A stretch of 64,000 bases of DNA, from positions 54,183,841 through 54,247,840 of the forward strand of contig OZ024890.1 of assembly GCA_964017195.1 (NCBI GenBank). Reading direction: 5' to 3'. Under the pieces are notes generated by a model. The model saw nothing but the letters and a program-made list of their open reading frames with translations, searched no databases and was not told where the DNA came from. Shown here in pieces: positions 34,921 through 45,451 of the stretch; within the stretch, counting starts at the first letter, position 1, and every line of letters starts with the position of its first letter. The translations under genes were made by a program, and so were the position numbers. The stretch is from Siderastrea radians (Eukaryota > Cnidaria > Anthozoa > Scleractinia > Rhizangiidae).

Positions 34921-35486
34921 TTATTATTATTATTATTATTACTATTATTATTTATTTATTACTTAATATTGCACAAATTAACAATTACTAATAACATGAT
35001 CAAATGCATAAGAATAAAAATATGTGAAGAATATATGGAATAGTTACATGAATTTATCTTAACAACAGTACAAATGAATCGACCACTTCCATTCACAGAG
35101 ACTGTTTACACCTTTTGCCACCGTTTTTGCCAAGAAAATTAATTATTTCTATCGAAGACTAGAGGGAGTGTTTTCAAGAGAACCTGGTAACGTGAGAGCA
35201 CAATTTCTTATTGAAATTTGAAGTTGAACGCATGAACAATTTCAAACCCAGTAAATTAAATGTACTGTTTGCCCTTAATTGCATTTATTCTGTTTCTTAG
35301 GCGTTTTTGTAGCAGCCCATGATCTGAAAATCGAGTGGGTGATTGTTAAAGGTGTTTCTGGTTTTGCTGGTGGCATTAGAACTCCAGATGAATCATGGAA
35401 GGCTTTTGCTTGTGTGATGGCGGCTTCTGTTGTGTTCAACATGTTGGGAGATCCAGTTGTTTATAAAGAGTGGCCTCACTACCAAG
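32498..35486 (+). CDS. PNP_UDP-type nucleosidase effector domain (2 exons)
   Basis: The start ATG at 32498 is the first in frame; the open frame runs to a donor at 33168 (GTGAGA), and exon 2 is 35301-35486. Landmarks are VDILLVTV at the domain start, VGCCIGL (residues 130-136), LGDVVV, the ribose-binding EMEGKG (219-224) split by the intron, and a closing WPHYQ. In the MTA/SAH nucleosidase and uridine phosphorylase superfamily the general-acid Asp sits in an S-D-x-A-D motif. Here it reads SGFAG (243-247), so both Asp are Gly. The fold looks complete, but base cleavage is doubtful. Confidence 0.85.
33757..33957. repeat. Two-copy tandem duplication (about 101 bp) in NLR intron 1
   Basis: CTCAAAACCAACCAACACCA starts at 33757 and again at 33858, and the copies stay alike through GATAATATTCAGTTAT and GACTCGTAACAGCTACC. 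Confidence 0.9.
34713..34744. repeat. 32-bp near-perfect palindrome
   Basis: AACCGGCGGTCGCCATAT continues into its own reverse complement with one mismatched pair. It is GC-rich within AT-rich intron sequence. Confidence 0.8.
34880..34960. repeat. (AAT)n/(ATT)n self-complementary microsatellite
   Basis: About 13 AAT units switch to ATT units at 34919, so the tract can fold on itself. Confidence 0.92.
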
Positions 35487-36844
35487 GTGTGTGTCATTCC
35501 CTGTAGTACATGTATCAATGCATTCAAAGTTTCGTTCAAAGCTGTTAGTGTTTGTTACTTTGTGTAGAGATATGGGGTATGAGTTAAAAACAGTTCAGAC
35601 TTGGAATATCGTCCATTAAAGTAATAACATCTTTTCGTTATTTTTGCTTTGAAAGAACAACAACAAAGTTGAGGCAAAAATTTGTCACACATGTACAACA
35701 AAATGGCGAAAGAACCTTTGACATTTGGCACATTCCATAATAAGCAAAGCAATAAATGTTTTAGCATCAGTAGATGTCTAACGGGTTATTCTAGAAATTC
35801 TCTAAGGCCCTTTTCGAGTGTGTTAGGCGGCTACTTTTCAGAAATAGTGGTGTATTGAGTTTGCCATGCGCAAAGATATAATGATAAATTGGCAACTGGT
35901 AAAATTACCAGTTAATGGTAGCTGAAATGATTAGCAGAACTACTTACCAATCAATGGTACCTAAAATTTTTATCAGTTAGAACTACTTGAAAACAGGATG
36001 GATTTTAAGTGATCATGTTTTACTGAAAAAGCTGTTCAAATGTTAGACCTCCTTGTAATATGAACATGAAGCTTTTTTGACGAAATTTTAGTTGCATTAA
36101 TTAATCCCACAAATCTGCACTCCAAAATCAACCCTATGAATAATGTGTTACCTTTACAACAACCAGTCTTACGTGAGTCATTTTTTTAACTTGCCATAAA
36201 CAGAAAAACAGACCAATTTAAATTAAGTGCAAAACTGTGGTCAGGTAGAGGTAAAACCATGAATGTCTACCTTCCAAGTTTCCACATCTGCCAGCGGTTT
36301 TGTAGAAAATCAAATTGACCTCACTCTAAAAGATAAAATACACTATTTATAAAGCGTTATTATTAATTAATTAATTAATTTCCGATGAGATTGTTGAGGT
36401 CGGTTTCACCTTATTGCGCATAACTCTCTTAAATTGAAGACCAAATTGAATATTCGTTTTTTTATTGCCACCAGCCGTAGTTACATCGACGACCAACGAA
36501 CCCTGAAAAACAGAAACCGACAAATCCACCTCAAACTTGAACTTTTATACCCTGTTGAAGACGCGCTACGATGAATCACGCTTGGGAAAAACGAGACTGT
36601 TGAACTTCAGAGCTCGCATCCTTTTTAAAAGCGCAGTAAATGAACTGGCAACTTATGGTAGTAAACAATTCAACTTTTTTATTATTTTTGTTGTGATGGA
36701 AAATAAGTAAGAGACTTGCTACATGTGGTAGCTGATCTAAGTGGCTGATTGCGTGCAGTGGGCTTAAGTTAAGACAAAATCCAAGTTTGTTGTTGTCGTT
36801 ATTTGAATTTTTATTATGACCATTTCCCTTTTATTTTGTCGCAG

Positions 36845-36937
36845 GCACGTTATCGGAGGACAGATCAACGAATATCCCAAAGAGAAAGCCATCATGTTCT
36901 TCAGATTCTCCGAACCCTAAACGAATCAAGCCTACAG
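36845..36937 (+). CDS. Short basic exon between PNP and NACHT (possible NLS)
   Basis: This 93-nt exon (phase 1-1) encodes a Ser/Pro-rich linker with two basic clusters, PKRKP and NPKRIKP, about 12 residues apart. This resembles a bipartite nuclear localisation signal. Skipping it would keep the frame. Confidence 0.7.
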
Positions 36938-36964
36938 GTACTGTCCTTGGGGCATTAGCGATCT

Positions 36965-37682
36965 AAGGCCCGTTTCAAAGGTGGTGCTACTGCCGTGCCG
37001 AACTTAATTCATACATTATAAATATATTAGAATACATTTTAAAAGTTGGCTAAACCGCCATTTTGGATTTATTCCTACAACCGCTGCCGGCTGGTTAGTG
37101 TTTCGTTTTCGGGAACAGCTATTTTATTGGACTGAAACCACGTCTGAAACCAAGTCGTGCTCGTTGGGGGGGAGGGGGGAGGGGAGGGGGTACTCCTCGA
37201 AAATTTGGGTGGGGTTGTGCGACCCACCCCTTTAAACCCTTACCCTATTTCAGGTAGAAAAATGTGATTTTTCGCTACCCATTTTCAGACCTGACCCAAA
37301 ATTCGATACCCTATTTCAGACCTCTCCAGGAACTGCTTCGGTCTGTGTAGACAATTGAGAACGGCTTCAAAGTTCCGATATTAATGCAAACACACTTCTC
37401 AAGAGAAGATAATAATAGAAAAGTAGCTTCCTCTAAAAACCATACCCAATTCTAGACCTGATCGCACAAACCTTGCCCTATTTCAGCAAAATGGTCAAAA
37501 TCTATACGCTATATTAGACTAAAACGGCTCAAAAACCATACCCTTTGGCGCCGCACGTACCTAAATAGCTTATATAAGGGAGTGCCTCACCCTCTCCCCC
37601 CCTCCCCCCCCCCCTTCTCCCCGGCATCGTGCTATAGTCGAGCCAGCTTAGCACGGCTGTAGCACGACGTTTGAAAGAGGTC
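36965..37682. mobile_element. MITE family B copy with nested element, in NLR intron 3
   Basis: The left end AGGCCCGTTTCAAAGGTGGT is matched by a right end ...GTAGCACGACGTTTGAAAGA. An unrelated element (37164-37625) splits it. Confidence 0.65.
37164..37625 (-). repeat. Dispersed repeat family E, copy 1
   Basis: It is bounded by G-rich (37164-37190) and C-rich (37598-37622) ends. The interior repeats phrases like 'ataccctatttcagacct'. The opposite-strand relative lies at 58728-59160 ('agaatagggtagggat'). Confidence 0.65.
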
Positions 37683-38224
37683 TAATGTATTTTTAGACAG
37701 ACGGGAATAAAAGCAGTAATCACATTTTCCTTTTTTTAAAAATGAAGCGGTGGTCAGTGAACAGCAAGCATCAAAGGAAGAAATAGAAAGACCCTTGGTT
37801 CTGTTATCTTTCGTTTTGCTCATACTGATTATGTTACATATTGTACATTTAAAGAAAGCTCTAGGAACTTTTAGTCGTGTAAGTGGGTAATATGTGAGAA
37901 CTAGGTTGTGATTCATTGCCCTGAAGTGATCTCAGTGTCACTTCGCTGGTATCAATTTTGTTTTCGGCACAGTTGTTTACACCTTTTATTAATTATGTAA
38001 TAAATGATGATCTCGGTGGGCTAGGTAATAAACGATGAAAGTAAGTCAGATTGTAATGGACTCTTCGGGTATTTATTCGAATAAATGCTACATTCTCAGT
38101 TAATCAATCTTAATGATGGAGTTCCTGGAATATTTACTTGATAATTTCGAGTAATTGATCGTTATGAATAGCACGTCCCTTGTAAAACTTGCAGTAAGAT
38201 TTTAACTTTTCAACATGATTTCAG

Positions 38225-40218
38225 AACCCTTTGACCTTGGAGAGTGCCAAAATCAGCTACGATCAAAGTATTACACCCTGAGCAAAGTTAAAAACGTTCC
38301 ATGGGACAGAAGCTCGGTTGTTGATATTGATGAGATTTACACCCAGTTAACTTGGCTTAAGGACGACAAGAAGCCCAGTGGAGTAACACAAGAGAGACTT
38401 AAAGACTACATAGAGATATTTAGCAGTCGAAAGCATTATACCAAGCCGAAACGACTGCTTGTCTATGGGCGGCCTGGAATAGGGAAAACTACTTTTTCGA
38501 AAAAAGCTGCTTTCGACTGGTCACAACAGAGAAAACAAATCTTAGAAAAATTTGATCTTGTGCTTCTGATCAGACTACGAGATGTATGCGATTTGGAAGA
38601 CGTTCAGGCCATTTTAAGAGCTTCTGAACTGCTAGCTAGTGATGGTGTAATTTCAGTTGAAAACCTGTATGATTACGTCCTCCAAAATCAAGAAAAAGTC
38701 CTAATCATTTTGGATGGCTATGATGAATACACCGCTGGAAAACAATCGCCTGTTCGTGACATCTGGGAAAAGAAGCAATTGAGGGATTGTTGCGTTATTG
38801 TGACAACCAGGGAAACGGAAACTGATGAGTTGAGAGGTCCTAGTGACGCTCAGTTTGAGATCAATGGGTACGACAGTGAGGATCAAATTAAGAAGTTCGC
38901 GTTTAAGTTTCTGAAAGATGAAGAAAAGGTGGAAGAGTTTTATAAGTATCTGGAGCATCAAGATCTCAAGGACATGGCAAAGATACCTCTTATGCTGCTG
39001 ATGTTGTGTTTGCTCTGGACGGAGAAGGATCGTATAGGGCTACCAACATCACGGGCCAACATCTTTACACAATTTATTCAGACTTTGCTTAATCACAACA
39101 CTGAAGAAGGTACTGATGCAAGCCTGTTTCCACTAAAAGTAGTTGAGTACACAGAAGAATTCGCTAAGATAGGAAAGCTTGCTTATGATGCCCTTTTGCG
39201 AAATTCTCTCTGTGTGTCTTTAAATGAAGTACCCGCCGACCTTCCAATACAGATTTTAATTACGGTTGGATTGTTTCAAATTTCCAATCTCTCAGGTTTG
39301 GATCCTGACAAAGGCGTGTTCTTCATTCACAAGTCGGTACAGGAATTTCTCGCAGCCTGGTATCTCAAAGAGGAGCTGTTATCTAGAAAAGATGGAAATA
39401 TTATGTCCCTGTCCAAAATCGACTCAATTGAAAAGATCTTCAAGATGAGCGAGGTTCTAAAATTTGCCTGTGAGCTGTCACGAGAAGCTGCATGTACAGT
39501 TGTGAGTCATCTTGGGAACGTAGCAAAAAGGGAAGGTCTGTCAGAAGGTCTTGCGGGGTACGAATTCGGGGCAGTATTTTCTAGATTTGAGTTGGACAAG
39601 GAAAAACTGTATTTTCTTATGCTCACTGCTCACATCTTCTTTTGCTGCCCACTTTTGACGAGACGAGAACTCTTTTCTGTATTTATATCTTACTTGGGAG
39701 GTGTTTTGCTAATCAATTCTGACCAGCTGCATAATATTGCCAACGAACACTTACTGAAATCTACCACGAGACCAAACTTCATATTTTTTTCTGTTAGCGA
39801 GCATCAAGAAGAACCCCGTGGTTTCGTTAGTCAACAGCCGGATATATTGTTTAGCAACCATCCAGAAAAAGCCAATCGTGACTTGATCACTGTGGTGGAA
39901 GATTTAAATGCAGTAGTTGTCAGCTGTTCGGGGGAAATGAAAGCCACGGATTTTCTGAAGAAGTATCCATTTCGTCCCGTAGATCACTTTTTCTTAAAGA
40001 AAGATGATGAGCACATGCACCTTTACTTTGGTTGGATTGTGCAAAAAGGGGATGTCCTCTTTCCCACTGAAATGCTGAAGGAGCTTATTGCTTCACCTGA
40101 GTCTATTGAGAAAAAGAAGCTTATTGCAGATCAGTCGAGTGAACAGGACAACAGAACCGCTCTGTGTTTGACTGAGAACACCGCACACACCTCCTGTCCA
40201 ACTCATCATTGCCTCTCA
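38225..40218 (+). CDS. NACHT NTPase exon of the NLR-like gene
   Basis: The acceptor AG at 38223-38224 gives a phase-1 start (E-P-F-D-L). Walker A is GRPGIGKTT (about residues 398-406) and Walker B is ILDGYDEY (about 478-485). The strand VIVTTRE follows, as in NACHT proteins, then a winged-helix-like segment (FIHKSVQEFLAAWYL), all typical of NLRs. Both ATP-binding motifs look intact. The frame meets TAG at 40219. The upstream ATG at 38215 lies in the intron's acceptor region and is not the start. Confidence 0.85.
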
Positions 40219-40221
40219 TAG

Positions 40222-40665
40222 GTCTGGCTTATTTATATTTGGGATGCGGACAGGCCAGTGATAAAAACGCTCACTGAAGTGTTGCCGTTAATTAAGCGTC
40301 CAACAGAGGTAACAATTTTTGATAAAATTGGTGAGGCGCATGACACTCAGTTGACAGAGACTCTAGTGTCCCGTGTAAACTTCACAGATAGACTTTTTAT
40401 TTTAACTTTAAGCAGGATCAATTTGACAGCCAAGTCTGCTGGTATAATCGCCCATTCTCTGTACCAGTGTTCTGGATTGAATGATCTCAGTTTGCCATAT
40501 AATCCTCTTGGTGATGGAGTAAGTGTTCTAACTCAACATCTCAGCTGCACTCCTAACCTGTATAGCCTAAACCTTGATGGTGTTAAAATGACAAAGAAAC
40601 AAGTTTATCATTTGAACGCAGTTGTACGTCAGAGCAAGATCCGCATCTTCAATTCAAAATACCAC
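40222..40665 (+). pseudogene. Leucine-rich repeats, in frame but behind a stop
   Basis: The same frame continues after TAG with LTEVLPLI, LTLSRINLTAKSAGIIAHSL, LNDLSLPYNPLGDG and LYSLNLDGVKMTKKQ, about three ribonuclease-inhibitor-type LRRs. It ends at donor GTAAGT (40666) in phase 0. In related NLRs these follow NACHT directly, so the stop looks like a recent nonsense change. The CTCTCATAG at the stop also resembles a splice acceptor, but I found no good in-phase donor upstream. Confidence 0.65.
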
Positions 40666-41822
40666 GTAAGTTTTTCAATTTTACTGCAATTTGTTTGTCT
40701 TGTTCTGTTATTTACTGTGCAAATGATACTCGCCTCTTTTTCGATTTTTTCTTCTGTTGTTTTCTTGAGTAAAATGTGAAATTTGTTTTTGAATATAAAG
40801 GACAACAACAGTTTAGCAGATTACCAGTATCGTCAATCATTTCAAATTCTTTTCTTCAATAATAAACTGACTACGTTCAGGCAAATATAAATGTATTCTA
40901 GTTCATTGTACGTGTTTATTATAGTGTTTCACGCATTTATATTCCTAAGAAGACGGGAAAGTCGTACGAGAGTACATAGCTTTTCTTTTTCATAAAGTAA
41001 ACCAAATTAAGTCATATTACTTCAAGTTACTGCATTTAGCGAAAACTTTGGTTAGGAACTTTTTCACCCTAAAGATTTAGCAGCTACTAATTTTAGCGAT
41101 TTAAGGGTTTCGGTGATCAACATGATCAAGGGGGCGGGTATTTCACAGGGTGGGGTGATTGGCCCCAGGCCCAACCCCTAACCTGGAGGTGCCTTATGTG
41201 CCACATGGCACCATGAGGTTTAAGTAATTTTAGCGATTTGGGTGTTTTTTTAAAAACGTTTTTAAACAATTTGTTTTACTTTTCAAGCATATTTCATTTA
41301 ATTTTTATATTAAAAGTACCTATATTATTTCACTTGCTAACTGCGCTACATTGAGTTGTTTCTTAAAATAGTATTAAACCTTGAGCTATTTAGATTCCAA
41401 ACCAGATCATTTGCAGGTGGTTTTTGTGTTCCTCTGTACCCAAATAGTAGCCTTAAGGCATTAGCAAGGAGTGGAAGCTGACATCACTCCACAAATATGC
41501 TAAGTGTCGTGAACATAGCGACTTTATAGTATACATAAGTTAGGAAAAATTGTCAGTTACAAAACCAAATTGCTTTACTGAATCGCTTGGCAAATGGTTC
41601 ATTTTTGTCTTCATATTATTTGTTCCATGCTAATGGTTTCACTTTGACTATTCTGGGTCCCATACTCCTAATAAACTACAGCTTGCATATTTGATGTTCC
41701 TTTCGTACGTTTTCTTCTCATTTCACTCAAGTCAAAGTTTTGATTGTGCTCTCGATAAATCCTGTGGACTGCGTTGTTGAAGAGGTGGATGATGTTTAGC
41801 AATGTTTTGTGATTTGTGACAG

Positions 41823-42070
41823 GATAACGAAGGGAATCCCCGAGCTGAGCATAAATGGCCATCAGAGGACTACTGGCAGAAGTGGCCCTGGGATGTGCCT
41901 AGTCATCACTTGAATCAGAGGACGAGCAGGAGTCTGGGTCATCAGCTGAGTCAGGGAACGAGAAGGAGTCCGGGTTAGCAGCTGAGTCAGAGGAGGACCA
42001 GGAGCCTGGGTCAGCAGCTGAATTATGGGACATGCAGGAGCCTGGGCCATCAGCTGAATCAGAGAACAAG
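41823..42070 (+). pseudogene. Acidic tandem-repeat exon of the NLR gene, frameshifted
   Basis: Entered in phase 0 from 40665 at acceptor GTGACAG, it reads DNEGNPRAEHKWPSEDYWQK, then meets TAG at 41976. Another frame, from 41903, is open to the donor at 42071. That frame encodes about four 12-residue units of the type ESEDEQESGSSA (36-bp DNA unit). The change of frame near 41900 suggests a 1- or 2-nt indel. The repeat type recurs at 44558-44672. Confidence 0.55.
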
Positions 42071-42689
42071 GTACAGCATTTGTCACTAACTGACGTGGAG
42101 GTGCTGAGATCTTAGATATATGGACTAGTTCAAGCACAGCAGATTCGTCAATTAAGGGTGTATTTTGTATGGTCGGTTAAAAAAAACATGGAATTTCATT
42201 TATGTTTCCATGGCATTTTTTAAATACCCCTTTGTTTCCTGTTTACTCCGGGCATGTGTTTGCTTGTTTGTTTGTTTGTTTTTTCGTTTTTGTTTGTTTT
42301 TCATGAAGTTCGAAGATGGAAGCAACAAAATCATGCGATTGCACCTGCATTATTAGTTTCAATGAAAGAAAGCTAAGCTATGCATATCAGAGCTCTGACA
42401 CGTGTTTGACCTAACACAGTCGACTGCACTTTGTCATGGTAAATCAATTGCTAGAGAAAAACTGCTCAGCTTTTACTGTTTAAAATCGGTTGGATTGATG
42501 AGATTGTCACTTAGAAGACCATCTAAAATGTGCGAGTTTGGATTAAAACCAAGCAACGTTTAAAACTCTGGAAAATAGGAAAACTCAGTGCGAGTAAGGT
42601 GGATAGGCGACAATGCAATCCATACTAAGCAATTATTATAGCCCAACATTCGCTTGCTTTCAACCAATTACACCGTCATCTGTTTCACT

Positions 42690-43600
42690 TCCTAATTTTT
42701 ACAGGGACTTTCACGTGGTCCGTTTAAATTTCAGTCCAATCAAATTTAAATATTCAGACTTTGACTTCTATACTTTGATCATCTTTGATACATTCCTTAC
42801 AGGTTTATAAATGTGCTATTTTTTTGCCCTCTTTTAATATATACATTAAACGTACTCTATGCAGCGTGGTGTTACTCATTCTGTCTGGAGAAACTGTAAG
42901 TACTGTTTTGCTGAACGGGTTTATTGAAATAAGTACAATTTAAGGCGCGCGCGCTATGTTTCTGTTTTCCGTTTCACTCGCTCACTTTTTTCCATCTTAT
43001 TAGTAACCTACCTCAGCTGTGACACAGTAACTTTCCATGGCTAACCAGTCAGGAAAATGAATATATTACTAACCGTTAAACTGCTATCCGACTGTTTATT
43101 TGAGCCATACGGAGGTAGTCAAAGAAGTAAGTTTAAGTTGTTTCGAGGAAGATAATTCCTTTTTCAAGGTTGAGGATGCTTCGTCGTTCTTGGATCAAGT
43201 CAAACTTCAGTTTAGAAACCAACCTACAATCCAGTCAAATTTAAATTTTTACACTAAGTTACCTGTTACTGTTTGCTTTGATCGTCTTTGGATATATATA
43301 CACAGCATCCTGGGAAAACTGTAAATACTCTTCTGCTCAATGTTTCTCTTTACCGTTTCGCGCGTTCTGGTTTAAATTTATGTAACATAAGGCCTAATCT
43401 CCTGAACAAAATGTAGGCCGCGTAATTTCAGTTCATAATTTAAAATAAATCACGCGAAACCGTTGTCGGTTACAGCAGTTGCTAACCCGTTCAGTTGTGA
43501 GACAATAACGTTCAATGTCTAACCAGTTAAGAAAATAAATATAAAGCTAACCCACCTGCTTTTATTTGCACCATACAGAGGCAGTCAAAGAAGTAAGTTT
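42690..43600 (+). repeat. Tandem duplication (about 470-bp period)
   Basis: Segments recur in order: CAATCAAATTTAAATATTCA / CAGTCAAATTTAAATTTTTA; GAAACTGTAAGTACT / GAAAACTGTAAATACT; CTAACCAGTCAGGAAAATGA / CTAACCAGTTAAGAAAATAA; CATACGGAGGTAGTCAAAGA / CATACAGAGGCAGTCAAAGA. Each ends with GTCAAAGAAGTAAGTTT, which looks like a short exon with donor. The second unit lies between the two PAH pieces. Confidence 0.75.
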
Positions 43601-43904
43601 TATGTTGTTTCTTGAACGATTATTATGTCCCTATCCCATGGAACAAATACGTTAACATTTTCAAAAAGTGACAATGGTTTTTGACAATGAGTTTTGCTTG
43701 CAGTTCACCTATACAATATTTCGTATATTTCACTTCCATTTACGTGTAACATTACTGTATGTTTGCTCTCCTTCTACAGCATTGGCACCCCAGAGGTCAT
43801 ACGTCGAGTCTCGCCACTGTTTAAAGGACACCCAGAACTCATTGCAGGCTTCAGCAGCTTCCTTTCGCCTGGGTACACTATCGAGGTGTACACAAGTGAC
43901 GAAG
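43169..43904 (+). pseudogene. Sin3-type PAH domain fragment in two pieces
   Basis: Piece 1 (43169-about 43243) reads VEDASSFLDQVKLQFRNQP, the first helix of a paired amphipathic helix (PAH) domain as in Sin3. Piece 2 (43780-43904, phase 2-1, acceptor CTTCTACAG, donor GTACAG) gives [19 protein letters not shown] and [10 protein letters not shown], the rest of the domain. Piece 1 loses similarity after about 25 residues and lacks a donor, so the middle is missing. It could be a decayed gene fragment, or exons of a gene that also uses the acidic repeats on either side. Confidence 0.6.
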
Positions 43905-44557
43905 GTACAGTTTCCGTTAGCTCAAATGGCCAATTTGCAGATCAGAATTGTCCATTCTTTATGTATCAAAATTCAGTAACGGATCAATTCGCACGAAGAT
44001 CGTCTAACCTGCAGCAGGTGGTTCTTGTACGTTCATACGTTTTGCTTCTCGCTTGACTACTCAGAGAAAACAAGGAAGGGTCTTAGTACAGGGATGCACC
44101 GTCAGTAATGTTTTCAGTATAAGGATGTACCGTAATGCTCTTAGTGTAAATGTCTACTGTAATGTTGTTAGTAAACTTTGAAGCGCTTTCGCTCAAAATA
44201 AGCTTTACCACAGAAAGAGATTCCAGTTAGTGCGACTGCCGTTGGGGTCTTATGATTACAATCAGAAGACGAGGATATTTAAGTCGTATTTACAAAAAAA
44301 AAAAAAATTTTTGCTTTTCGAGGACACAGCCAATTTATTAAGCAAATCAAGAGCCATAAATTTATGGGCTCTTGGCAAATTCAGCAGGCATGTTCACTTA
44401 TCGGAATGATTAAATAAGTTTAGTCAAAACGTTAACCAAACTCTCTTACTATTAAAGAAATACATAACTGTCCTTTAGTGAGATTAATGTTTTGCCATTC
44501 GTTTATATTAAAATATTTCCTGTTTTAAAATACTGCTTCATATGCTGAATACGTACA

Positions 44558-44672
44558 GGAGCCCGGGTCATCAGCCGAGCAGGAACCTGGAATATCAGCT
44601 GAATACCTGCAGGAGACTGGGTCATCAGCTGAATCAGACGACGAGCCGCAGACTGGGAACGAAGATCGATAA
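44558..44672 (+). other. Second acidic-repeat block, possible terminal exon
   Basis: After GTACAG the frame reads EPGSSAEQEPGISAEYLQET and ends GNEDR-TAA (stop 44670-44672). The units match those at 41903-42070. Both blocks are phase 0, so they could be spliced together, skipping the PAH pieces. Confidence 0.5.
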
Positions 44673-45420
44673 AAAATGGAAATACATTCGCCTGCCCGTT
44701 TGATTTTGTTTTCCTTTCTGTAGGGTTCTTTGCATTAACACTGCGAGTTTATTTACTCCCGATGCGAATTTTTAATTCTTTCGTGTATCTTTACGAGCCC
44801 TTCCCACCTCCTTGTGAAAACTAATATATAGCTTTTCGCACTCAAAGCAACTGGACATTGCAAACATATCTTTGCTCAGCAGTTTTTTCAATGTACATAA
44901 TTTTTTCTCGGTGAACGTAAGCTTAATTTTCGTATTATATGCGTTTGATTTAGTTCACTGTGTCATAAAACTGGTATACACTGAATGACCGTTTATCAGT
45001 TTTATCAGAATATTCTGGAATCAGATGGGTACCAAACATAGATGAGTGTCAATGACCTTTTTGGTACTGACATGCTACCTTTAGGGAATGCAATAAATCG
45101 AACGCACTCTAAATTCGGAGAATTTTTTCGTTGAAATTTCTAAATTTAGAGAGCCTTGATTGTCTCAGAATCAGTTTTTCTTTATTTAACTTTGAAGAAA
45201 ACTAGAGTTTTCTTTGAAGAAATTGTCACACAGCCGGGATATCATCGCTTTTTATGAGGGAACAAACAATGTAGTATTCAGGGTAAGAAAAATTTTTATT
45301 CAACGTTTTAGGAAAGTTAATCATAGGAGATGATTTCCTAAAGGGTTTAGTCGAATGTAAGTTTTTAGTCAACAAATTTGGTTAAATAGGATTTCGTTTT
45401 TTAAATGCTGACCTGAAGAA

Positions 45421-45451
45421 CCAAATCAAATCAAATCAAATCAAATCAAAT
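45421..45451. repeat. (ATCAA)n microsatellite
   Basis: About six AATCA units. Nothing else is recognised between 44,700 and 46,840 except a (GTATT)n tract at 46600-46622. Confidence 0.85.

Larger units (their letters stand above)
32498..42070 (+). pseudogene. PNP-NACHT-LRR NLR-like immune receptor, probably disabled
   Basis: Exons are 32498-33167, 35301-35486, 36845-36937, 38225-40665 and 41823-42070 or so; the first four are joined in phase 1-1. They encode a nucleoside phosphorylase/nucleosidase (PNP_UDP_1) domain (residues about 45-290), a basic linker, a NACHT ATPase (about 390-700) and leucine-rich repeats. NACHT receptors are STAND ATPases that oligomerise on ligand sensing and activate an N-terminal effector; here the effector would be a nucleosidase. 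Three lesions are visible: the Asp pair of the catalytic S-D-x-A-D motif reads G and G; an in-frame TAG at 40219-40221 (codon 982) precedes the LRRs; and the last acidic exon is out of frame. The gene may still give a 981-residue PNP-NACHT protein without LRRs. Confidence 0.7.

Noticed and set aside
38215..38224. ATG at 38215 as the start of a stand-alone NACHT gene
   Set aside because: It lies within the acceptor of exon 4; the AG at 38223-38224 continues the phase-1 chain from the PNP exons.
41862..42137. Minus-strand frame with proline/threonine-rich repeats
   Set aside because: It is the antisense of the acidic 36-bp repeat; no splice or start context supports it.
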